A program made the position numbers and the translations under genes. Positions 8,401 through 13,048 of a stretch of DNA of 13,048 nt are shown in pieces. This stretch comes from CAZCQP01 sp964500895. Its GTDB lineage: Bacteria; Bacillota; Clostridia; Lachnospirales; JAISER01. Location of the stretch: positions 1-13,048 of the forward strand of contig CAZCQP010000062.1 in NCBI GenBank assembly GCA_964500895.1. The letters are read 5' to 3'. Numbering within the stretch: position 1 is the stretch's first letter; each line of letters begins with the position of its first letter. A model generated the notes under the pieces. That model did no database searches, was not told the DNA's origin, and saw nothing but the letters and a program-made list of their open reading frames with translations.

Positions 8401-8499
8401 TGCCGATGCGGGGCCATGGACGTGGGCGGTTTCTCCGACAAGCAAGTGCTTTCAGAAATTGAATACCTGTTGCGCAAACGCAACACCAAAATTGGTTAA
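5449..8499 (+). CDS. hdrA: large HdrA with two FAD modules, CxC domain and four ferredoxin motifs
   Basis: 1016 residues, well above the roughly 650 of methanogen HdrA. Module A (1-430): FAD fold VGGGIAG (8-14), NDCSACILAPKM (51-62), two inserted ferredoxin motifs (Cys105/108/111/115 and Cys152/155/158/162), FIQCVGSRD (241-249) and CSSVCC (257-262). A linker leads to an HdrA N-terminal-type domain (450-580) with CRCG (458-461), Cys493 and ASCTPRTHEP (516-525). Module B (591-925): second fold VIGGGVAG (595-602), IQCAGSRD (744-751), CSRVCC (757-762), but without the cysteine pair and ferredoxin insert of module A. The C-terminus has two ferredoxin motifs, Cys938/941/944/948 and Cys975/978/981/985. 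HdrA carries the flavin that performs electron bifurcation in Hdr complexes; here module A is the likelier site, since its FAD region keeps the canonical cysteines (inference). The ATG follows AAGGAGG at 5436-5442 and overlaps the hdrC stop. mvhD follows after 12 nt. No transmembrane segments are evident, so it is cytoplasmic. Confidence 0.93.
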   Translation: MKKPVLVVGGGIAGIQASHDLAEMGVPVFLVEASPSIGGRMAQLDKTFPTNDCSACILAPKMTACFNHPLVKTLTNSQVLEVKGTAPNFTAVVNIKPRYVNMDLCKGCDACFEACPVKVENAFDMGIGTRKAIYKPFAQAVPNKAIIDKEACRNCHLCDKACQAKAIDHTQTETIVEIPVSAVVLSAGYAVTENIPPEFGYTQYKDVVTSLEFERILSAGGPFGGHIQRPSDGQQPKRIAFIQCVGSRDSRCGTDYCSSVCCMYAIKEAMIAKEHLPSIEHMDIYYMDMRAHGKDFDKYVDSAQNKYGIGFVKSRISEIKGQENGQLAVHHVNHKGVADAAPYDMVVLSVGVKPDAQNVALYRNMGVKTDKYGFIWAHEFNAPATAKAGIFACGVAAGPKDIPETVIEASAAAASAAEMAKDETVDLYQDYSAFFKEETAPPLRDVSKEPIKVGVFVCRCGVNIGSYADVPAIVDYAKTLPFVALSEEFLYACSIDAQRIIAEKIAQHGLNRVVVASCTPRTHEPLFQDVMAKAGLNPYLLTMANIRDQCTWVHMDQYDAATLKAQELVRMAVGKVTFAKALTRKKINVNKSALVIGGGVAGMSAALQLADMGFQAYLVEKTSQLGGNAFKLAHGNTLRPSRPYILDMMEKVQQNTNIEVFLNTTVENIDGYVGNFTTQLLSPENACIPREINHGAVIVAVGAQEKPPTEYMAEDNRVMTMLDLEATALDGYGSLQHTKQLVMIQCAGSRDEQRPYCSRVCCNQALKNAVLLKEQYPGMAITVLYRDIRAYGLNEMQYRQARKAGVAFVRYEPEHKPVVEKDSVTVFEPILGETVTLPADCVVVSAPIAPDTANNTAIAQMLKVPLNQEGFFLEAHVKLRPVDFATEGVYVCGLAHAPKNMKESIIQGKAAAGRAATVIAKEQLETEGAIATVDAGLCKGCGDCEKVCAYKAIEMQEQALRGQKVTKAVVNDVLCKGCGTCAATCRCGAMDVGGFSDKQVLSEIEYLLRKRNTKIG

Positions 8500-8511
8500 G
8501 GGGGTGGATGT

Positions 8512-8976
8512 ATGGACACACAAACTGTTGCAGAAGGCGCAAATCAATGGGAACCCACCATCATCGCCTTTCTGTGCAACTGGTGCAGCTATGCGGGGGC
8601 AGATTTGGCGGGCACAGGGCGGCTTGCATACCCACCCAACGTGCGGGTGATTCGGGTGCCCTGCTCCGGCAGAATCAACCCGTTGTACATCATGAAAGCG
8701 CTGCTGGAAGGGGCAGACGGGGTGCTGGTTTCCGGCTGCCACCCGGGGGATTGCCACTATTTATCCGGCAACCTTTTTGCCAGACGCCGGTTTGCGGTGC
8801 TTAAAAAGCTGTTAACCACCGCCGGCATCAACCCAGACCGGGTGCATTTCACCTGGGTGTCTGCCTCTGAGGGGGCACGGTTTGCCCAGGTGATACAGGA
8901 AGTGACCCAGCGTGCCCTTGCATGTGGGCCGAACCCATGCCAGCCGCCGTTGCAAGCGGCCGAAAAGGAGGCTTGA
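8512..8976 (+). CDS. mvhD: MvhD/FlxD-like [2Fe-2S] hydrogenase-delta-type subunit
   Basis: 154 residues, the normal MvhD size. All family cysteines are present: FLCNWCSYAGADLAG (20-34, Cys22 and Cys25), VPCSGRI (Cys51), and GCHPGDCHY (Cys76 and Cys81). MvhD links an electron-input module to HdrA; in methanogens the input is the [NiFe] hydrogenase MvhAG, in sulfate reducers it is FlxABC. No hydrogenase gene is present and three Flx-type genes follow directly, so this is better viewed as FlxD. The ATG at 8512 has GGGGGTGG at 8500-8507 upstream; an ATG at 8508 is out of frame. The stop lies 6 nt before the next gene. Confidence 0.92.
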   Translation: MDTQTVAEGANQWEPTIIAFLCNWCSYAGADLAGTGRLAYPPNVRVIRVPCSGRINPLYIMKALLEGADGVLVSGCHPGDCHYLSGNLFARRRFAVLKKLLTTAGINPDRVHFTWVSASEGARFAQVIQEVTQRALACGPNPCQPPLQAAEKEA

Positions 8977-8982
8977 GCGACC

Positions 8983-9849
8983 ATGACCATGGGCATTGAA
9001 GAAAAACAAACCCTTGCCATTAAAGCCTGCTGCCGAAAGCTGCTGGAAGACCAAACAGCAGAATTGATATTGGCCTATACCGGGGGCGGCGTTTCGGGCA
9101 TGTGCATCCCCTATTTTGTGAGAACGCTAGAGGATGTGGAGCGTATTCAATGGGGCAACCGTTGCACCCAACAGCTGGCCCCTTATTTAGCGGAAACCCA
9201 GGGCAAGGTGGCCGTTGTGGCAAAACCTTGTGACGTGCGGGCCATTGTGCAGCTGATTCACGAAAAACAGCTGAAACGGGAGGATATATACATCATTGGG
9301 GTGGATTGCCCGGGGATGGTGGACGCTGAAGGCGCACCTCGCCCCGGTTGCGATACGTGCAGCGTCACTGTGCCGCCAATATACGACACCCATGTTCCCT
9401 TGGAGGAAACAAAAAACGTTTCCTTTTCTAAAAAGGAACTAAATGGTAATAATATCGCTGAAAACTGGGAAAGATTTCAAAAGGAAATGGATAAATGCAT
9501 TTTGTGTTTTGCTTGCCGGCAAACATGCTACGGCTGCTATTGCCAAACTTGCTTCATCGAGCGCAATTTGCCGGACTGGCAGCCCACAGACGTGGACATG
9601 GGCACCAAAATGACGTTCCACTTAGGCCGGGCCATGCATTTGGCCGGGCGGTGCGTGGAGTGCGGCTCTTGTGAAGCCGCTTGCGCTTCCGGGGTGAACG
9701 TGCGCTACATCATTCAAGCGGTGACGGACTTTATTGGGGAACAGTACGATTACCGCACAGGCATGGATTTGGAAACCACCGCCGCACTGCTCACCCACCA
9801 ACCGGAGGACAGAGAAATGGGCTTTTTAGGGGGTGAAGGCCATGCGTGA
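8983..9849 (+). CDS. FrhB/AsrA-related iron-sulfur subunit (FlxC/FlxB-type)
   Basis: 288 residues. The N-terminal part resembles FrhB-type subunits: VVAKPCDVRAI (78-88) and IIGVDCPG (104-111), with Cys123 and Cys126 in a C-x2-C. The C-terminal part has a ferredoxin motif (Cys172/175/178/182) followed at once by more cysteines (185, 187, 190), and a second motif, CVECGSCEAAC (224-234), in which the usual proline after the fourth cysteine is replaced by alanine. It probably passes electrons from the NAD(P)H flavoprotein to MvhD; whether it holds a flavin of its own is unclear. ATG at 8983 is preferred over ATG at 8989 because AAGGAGG lies at 8965-8971. It is clearly paralogous to the next gene. 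Which corresponds to FlxB and which to FlxC of Desulfovibrio I cannot settle by eye. Confidence 0.8.
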   Translation: MTMGIEEKQTLAIKACCRKLLEDQTAELILAYTGGGVSGMCIPYFVRTLEDVERIQWGNRCTQQLAPYLAETQGKVAVVAKPCDVRAIVQLIHEKQLKREDIYIIGVDCPGMVDAEGAPRPGCDTCSVTVPPIYDTHVPLEETKNVSFSKKELNGNNIAENWERFQKEMDKCILCFACRQTCYGCYCQTCFIERNLPDWQPTDVDMGTKMTFHLGRAMHLAGRCVECGSCEAACASGVNVRYIIQAVTDFIGEQYDYRTGMDLETTAALLTHQPEDREMGFLGGEGHA

Positions 9850-10831
9850 GCTGAACATAACCAAAAGCCAATTGCAGGCCATGCTTGGGGAAATGGCCAA
9901 AACACAGCTGGTGGCGGGGCCTATTCAAAACGGAAAAACGGTGGACTTCTCCCAAGTGATGGATGTTTCAAGCCTCATCATGGACGATGTGGTGGCTTAC
10001 CAGTCCCCCAAAAAGTTTTTGTTTCCCCCCTGTGAAAAACTGATGGCTTTTAACAGCAAAACAGGGGAAGCGGAAGTGGACAGCCCGGAAAAACCGGCTG
10101 TGCTTTTTGGGGTGAAACCCTGCGACTTGCGGGCGTTTCAGGTGCTGCATGAAATCTTCACCACCGGCCCGTTTCAAGACCCGTTCTTTCAAGCCCGCTG
10201 GGACAATACGGCCATCATTGGGGTGGACTGCCAAGAACAAAAGCCCGGCTGCTTTTGCCAGCTTTTGCAGGTGTCTATGGCCTATTCCCAAAACTGCGAC
10301 TTGTTTTTGGCCGATAAAGGGGAACATTATGCGGTGCTGTTTGTTTCCCATAAAGGCAAAGAACGTTTTGTGCCCTTTTTCCCGGAGCTTCAACATTTAG
10401 AAAACTCGGGCTTTCATGAGAAGTGTTTTGACCAAACCCTGTCTTTGCCAGACCAGGCGGATGCAGTGTTTGACACCATCGATTGGGGAAAAATTACTGA
10501 AATTTGCCAGGGCTGCGGCTTGTGTACTTTTGTGTGCCCCACCTGCCATTGTTTCGACTTTAAAGATGTGGCGCAAGGGGATACGGCCAGCCGTTACCGC
10601 CGCTGGGACAGCTGCATGTTTCCTAAATTCACGCTCCACGCTTCGGGGCACAACCCCCGGAACCACAAAATGCAACGCTACCGCCAAAGGGTTTTACATA
10701 AGTATGTGTATGTGAAACAAAACGTTGGGCTTGCGGCTTGCACAGGCTGTGGCCGGTGCGTAAGAGGCTGCCCGGCCGGCATGAACATCCAAACCATTGT
10801 CCAAGGAATCATGGAGGAGTTGCTGTCATGA
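9842..10831 (+). CDS. AsrA/sulfhydrogenase-beta-like 2x[4Fe-4S] subunit (FlxB/FlxC-type)
   Basis: 329 residues from the ATG at 9842. The sequence shows FPPCEKL (61-67), GVKPCDLRAF (90-99) and IIGVDCQE (125-132). A ferredoxin motif, CQGCGLCTFVC (222-232), runs into CPTCHC. Then come MFPKFTLHASGHNPR (259-273) and a second ferredoxin motif, CTGCGRCVRGCPAG (300-313). This is the pattern of anaerobic sulfite reductase subunit A and the beta subunit of sulfhydrogenases, which pass electrons between an NAD(P)H flavoprotein and a catalytic or Hdr module. GGGGGTGA at 9829-9836 fits the ATG at 9842; an in-frame GTG at 9833 lies within that site and would add three residues. It overlaps the previous gene by 8 nt and the next as ATGA. 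No sulfite reductase (asrC) or hydrogenase gene is nearby, so a role as Flx subunit is favoured. Confidence 0.85.
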   Translation: MRELNITKSQLQAMLGEMAKTQLVAGPIQNGKTVDFSQVMDVSSLIMDDVVAYQSPKKFLFPPCEKLMAFNSKTGEAEVDSPEKPAVLFGVKPCDLRAFQVLHEIFTTGPFQDPFFQARWDNTAIIGVDCQEQKPGCFCQLLQVSMAYSQNCDLFLADKGEHYAVLFVSHKGKERFVPFFPELQHLENSGFHEKCFDQTLSLPDQADAVFDTIDWGKITEICQGCGLCTFVCPTCHCFDFKDVAQGDTASRYRRWDSCMFPKFTLHASGHNPRNHKMQRYRQRVLHKYVYVKQNVGLAACTGCGRCVRGCPAGMNIQTIVQGIMEELLS

Positions 10832-11664
10832 GGGAAAACCCATATGTGCCCATGCAGGCGGAGATTATTCAAATAACCCAAGAAACCACGTCGGACATTG
10901 ATATTAAAACATACCGGCTCCGGTTTGTGAACGGGGCCGCCATCAACTTTATGCCGGGGCAGTTTGTGGCGTTAAGCCTGCCCGGCGTTGGGGAGGCGCC
11001 TTTTGGCTTTGCCTCCTGCCCGCTGGAGAAGGACACCATTGCCCTCACCATTAAACGCACGGGAATGCTCACAGAGGCCATCCACGCCCTCAATGTGGGG
11101 GACTATGTGTGGATTCGGGGGCCTTTGGGCAATACCTTTCCCCTGCCGCCTATGGAAGGTAAAAACTTGCTGTTCATTGCTGGTGGACTGGGTCTTGCCC
11201 CTTTGCGGCCCCTCATTACCTATGTGTTGCACGAAACCAACCGGGGGGACTTTGGCAACGTAAACATGCTGATAGCCGCACGGAGCAGCAAGGATTTTGT
11301 GTACTTTGAAGAATATGACCAGTGGCGGAACCAGAAGGACACCACCGTGATGCTCACCATAGACAAAGAGGAACCGGGATGGCAGGAACGGGTGGGTTTT
11401 CCCCACAACCTGGTGGGGAAAATGCCCGTGAACCCCGAAAACACGGTGGCCGTATTGTGTGGCCCACCCATTATGATTAAGTTTGTGTCCCAAAAGTTGC
11501 TGGAGATGGGGCTGCCTGCCCATAGCATTTACACCACCCTGGAAATGCGCATGACTTGCGGGGTGGGCAAATGTGGGAAATGCAACATTGGCCGTTGCTA
11601 TGTGTGTGTAGACGGCCCGGTGTTTAACCTGGCCCAGCTAGGGGAACTGCCAAACGAATATTGA
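10828..11664 (+). CDS. flxA: FAD/NAD(P)H-binding [2Fe-2S] oxidoreductase, FlxA/AsrB-like
   Basis: 278 residues of the ferredoxin-NADP reductase superfamily, close to AsrB, sulfhydrogenase gamma and the PyrK type. In order: an FAD beta-barrel with MPGQFVAL (42-49) and PFGFAS (58-63), an NAD(P)-binding fold with FIAGGLGLAPLRPL (116-129), LCGPPIMI (210-217), and a C-terminal [2Fe-2S] motif CGVGKCGKCNIGRCYVC (Cys244/249/252/257/260). It probably oxidises NADH or NADPH and sends electrons to the two iron-sulfur subunits; the cofactor preference cannot be read safely. ATG at 10828 is chosen because GGAGGAG (10813-10819) precedes it and it overlaps the previous stop as ATGA; in-frame upstream codons fall inside the previous gene. 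It is the last gene of the operon; no terminator hairpin follows before proC. Confidence 0.88.
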   Translation: MRENPYVPMQAEIIQITQETTSDIDIKTYRLRFVNGAAINFMPGQFVALSLPGVGEAPFGFASCPLEKDTIALTIKRTGMLTEAIHALNVGDYVWIRGPLGNTFPLPPMEGKNLLFIAGGLGLAPLRPLITYVLHETNRGDFGNVNMLIAARSSKDFVYFEEYDQWRNQKDTTVMLTIDKEEPGWQERVGFPHNLVGKMPVNPENTVAVLCGPPIMIKFVSQKLLEMGLPAHSIYTTLEMRMTCGVGKCGKCNIGRCYVCVDGPVFNLAQLGELPNEY

Positions 11665-11665
11665 T

Positions 11666-11694
11666 TTGTGTTTTACACCTCGTTCTGCTATAAT
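11666..11694 (+). promoter_or_regulatory. extended -10 promoter of proC
   Basis: A perfect TATAAT at 11689-11694 is preceded by TG at 11686-11687, giving an extended -10 (TGCTATAAT). TTGTGT at 11666-11671 is 17 nt upstream and is a weak -35 (three of six), tolerable with an extended -10. Transcription would start near 11701, about 30 nt before the GTG start of proC. The promoter begins immediately after the flxA stop, so proC appears to have its own transcription as well as possible read-through. Confidence 0.6.
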
Positions 11695-11724
11695 TTAAGG
11701 CAAGACAAGACTAAAAACGAGGTG
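11676..11724 (+). repeat. perfect 9-bp inverted repeat around the proC promoter and ribosome binding site
   Basis: CACCTCGTT at 11676-11684 is the exact reverse complement of AACGAGGTG at 11716-11724, with a 31-nt loop. The left arm lies between the -35 and -10 of the proC promoter. The right arm contains the GAGGTG Shine-Dalgarno core of proC. The repeat is certain; any function is inference. Confidence 0.6.
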
Positions 11725-11730
11725 GATACC

Positions 11731-12534
11731 GTGAAGGTTGGTTTTATTGGTACGGGGAACATCGCCGGGGCCATTGTGGGCGGCGTTTTGCTTAAAGGCG
11801 GCTGTGCGCCATCGGACATTGTGGCTTACGATGCGCAGCCCCAGGTGCTGGAGGGGTTCGTTCAGCGTTTTGGTGTGACGGCCGCCCCAGACATGGAGGC
11901 GTTGGTGGAAAAGTCGGACATGGTGGTGCTGGCAGTGAAGCCGGTGGTGTATCCGGTTGTTTTACCAAAACTAGGGCCCTTGTGCGCCGCCAAAGGCACG
12001 TTGCTGGTGTCTGTGGCTGCCGGGTATACGCTGGAGGCCATAGCCAACGGCTTAGGGGCAGATGTGCCTGTGTGCCGGGTAATGCCCAACATGAATGCTG
12101 CCGTAGGTGAAGCGGTGTCTGCCCTGTGCCCCGGTGCAACAGCCACCCCAGAGCAAGTGGAAACTGTGCGCCAGTTTTTCGGCCACACAGGGCTGGTGAT
12201 GGACATTGAGGAGCGGTTGTTCGGGGTGTTTTCCGCCATCGCCGGGTGCTCCCCTGCCTTTGCCTATTTATACATTGACGCTTTGGCCAAAGGTGCCCAC
12301 AAGAACGGCATGAGCAAAGCCCAGGCGTTGCGCATTGCCGCCCAGGCCACGTTAGGCAGCGCTAAAATGCTGCTGGAAAGCAGCGAACATCCCCAGGCGC
12401 TGATAGACAAAGTGTGCTCACCCGGGGGCGTGACCATTGAAGGGGTGTGCACCTTGCAAGACTTCCGCTTTGAAAGCGCGTTGGTTCATGCGGTGGATGC
12501 GGCTGTGGAAAAAGATAAGAAAATGCAGCCTTAA
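11731..12534 (+). CDS. proC: pyrroline-5-carboxylate reductase
   Basis: 267 residues, the typical ProC length. The enzyme reduces 1-pyrroline-5-carboxylate to proline with NAD(P)H in the cytoplasm. Seen here: an N-terminal Rossmann motif GFIGTGNIAGAI (4-15), VLAVKP (66-71), CRVMPNMN (115-122), SAIAGCSPAF (168-177), and the C-terminal signature CSPGGVTIEG (229-238) near the substrate site. I chose GTG at 11731 because GAGGTGG (11719-11725) sits 5 nt before it and the protein then begins exactly at the conserved KVGFIGTGN; a GTG at 11668 would add 21 residues with no family support. Its product is unrelated to the upstream operon, and it has its own promoter, so it is probably a separate housekeeping unit that may also receive read-through. 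Confidence 0.95.
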   Translation: MKVGFIGTGNIAGAIVGGVLLKGGCAPSDIVAYDAQPQVLEGFVQRFGVTAAPDMEALVEKSDMVVLAVKPVVYPVVLPKLGPLCAAKGTLLVSVAAGYTLEAIANGLGADVPVCRVMPNMNAAVGEAVSALCPGATATPEQVETVRQFFGHTGLVMDIEERLFGVFSAIAGCSPAFAYLYIDALAKGAHKNGMSKAQALRIAAQATLGSAKMLLESSEHPQALIDKVCSPGGVTIEGVCTLQDFRFESALVHAVDAAVEKDKKMQP

Positions 12535-12555
12535 AGATGAACTTAAACTTAAACC

Positions 12556-12582
12556 GCTCGCCATTATGTGGCGGGCTTTTTT
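12556..12582 (+). terminator. intrinsic terminator after proC
   Basis: GCTCGCCA (12556-12563) and TGGCGGGC (12569-12576) form an 8-bp stem, with one G-U pair and a TTATG loop, directly followed by six T (12577-12582). It lies 22 nt after the proC stop and is the only clear rho-independent terminator in the window. Confidence 0.85.
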
Positions 12583-12610
12583 CACACTTGAAGAAACGGA
12601 GGTGTTGGCT

Positions 12611-13045
12611 ATGAACATTTTAGTCAGTGCATGTTTGTTGGGCATCAATTGCAGATATGACGGAAGCGGAACAGCAGACGATAAAGTGATGCAGTTATTA
12701 GAAAAACACCACTGCATACCCATATGCCCAGAGCAAATGGGTGGGCTTTCAACCCCACGCCTGCCGGCTGAACTGCAGGGCAATCAAGTGAAAACGGTAT
12801 GCGGCGAAGATGTTACACAAGCATTTATAAATGGGGCAGAAGAAGTGGCAAAACTGGCCACCTTATTCAAATGTACATATGCCATATTAAAAGAAAGAAG
12901 CCCATCATGCGGGTACGGCCAAGTTTATGATGGTAGCTTTAGCGGCCAGTTAATTGAAGGCAGCGGATTAACAGCAAAAAGGCTGGAAGCGATGGGGCTA
13001 ACCATATTGGGCGAAACCAAGGTGGATGCACTGCTTACGGAATGA
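12611..13045 (+). CDS. DUF523 family protein
   Basis: 144 residues, about the usual DUF523 length. Conserved family features: SACLLGINCRYDGSG (6-20), PICPEQMGGLSTPRLPAE (37-54), and KERSPSCGYG (94-103). The conserved cysteines (Cys8, Cys14, Cys39, Cys100) suggest metal or cofactor binding or a thiol chemistry, but the biochemical function of the family is not something I can state. The ATG at 12611 follows CGGAGG at 12597-12602; the in-frame upstream extension runs into the terminator and proC and is not credible. It lies after the terminator, yet only about 28 nt separate the T-run from the start codon and I see no good promoter there. It may rely on terminator read-through or on a promoter inside the end of proC. 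The gene is complete, ending three bases before the window ends. Confidence 0.88.
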   Translation: MNILVSACLLGINCRYDGSGTADDKVMQLLEKHHCIPICPEQMGGLSTPRLPAELQGNQVKTVCGEDVTQAFINGAEEVAKLATLFKCTYAILKERSPSCGYGQVYDGSFSGQLIEGSGLTAKRLEAMGLTILGETKVDALLTE

Positions 13046-13048
13046 ATA

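Noticed and set aside
9842..11664. Anaerobic sulfite reductase operon (asrAB)
   Set aside because: The two proteins resemble AsrA and AsrB, but there is no siroheme subunit gene (asrC), and mvhD and hdrA lie directly upstream, as in Flx-Hdr systems.
11672..11677. TTTACA as the -35 of the proC promoter
   Set aside because: It matches consensus better than TTGTGT but leaves only 11 nt to the TATAAT, too short for sigma-A.
11668..11730. Upstream GTG start for proC giving a 288-residue protein
   Set aside because: The extra 21 residues have no family match and would be encoded across the predicted promoter; the GTG at 11731 has a well-placed Shine-Dalgarno site.

Overview
The window looks like chromosomal DNA of a strictly anaerobic Gram-positive bacterium of the Clostridia type. 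The evidence is strong GGAGG-type ribosome binding sites on almost every gene, AT-rich non-coding DNA between moderately GC-rich genes, GTG starts, and a gene set (MetV/MetF, Hdr, MvhD, an AcsE-like methyltransferase) known from acetogens and related anaerobes with a Wood-Ljungdahl methyl branch. The genus cannot be read from the sequence. All 13 genes are on the + strand. Most of the minus-strand open frames are shadows.

Region 1-123 is an AT-rich leader with two candidate sigma-A promoters. From 124 to 11664 there is one tightly packed operon of eleven genes: an AcsE/MtgA-like methyl-tetrahydrofolate methyltransferase; a small HdrA-like FAD protein; a degenerate HdrA module fused to two ferredoxin clusters and an MvhD-like domain; metV; metF; hdrC; a very large hdrA (1016 aa, two FAD modules); mvhD; two paralogous FrhB/AsrA-like iron-sulfur subunits; and a FAD/NAD(P)H-binding [2Fe-2S] flavoprotein. 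The last four match the FlxDCBA set known from sulfate reducers. Gaps are small (29 nt at most) and several genes overlap (GTGA, TAATG, ATGA), so one co-translated complex is likely.

My reading (inference) is that the operon encodes a methylene-tetrahydrofolate reductase super-complex. NAD(P)H electrons would enter at the FlxA-like flavoprotein, pass through the two iron-sulfur subunits and MvhD to the HdrA flavin, and be delivered through HdrC to MetV/MetF, possibly with ferredoxin as a second, bifurcated acceptor. The methyl-H4F product would be handed to a corrinoid protein by the first gene product. There is no hdrB and no hydrogenase (mvhA/mvhG) gene in the operon. This differs from the MetVF-HdrABC-MvhD complex described from Moorella. 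The second and third genes look like a parallel, partly degenerate copy of the HdrA-MvhD arm, placed in front of metVF.

After the operon, with no terminator between, comes proC (pyrroline-5-carboxylate reductase) with its own extended -10 promoter. A perfect 9-bp inverted repeat there includes its Shine-Dalgarno site. proC ends at a clear intrinsic terminator. The last gene encodes a DUF523 protein and finishes three bases before the window ends.
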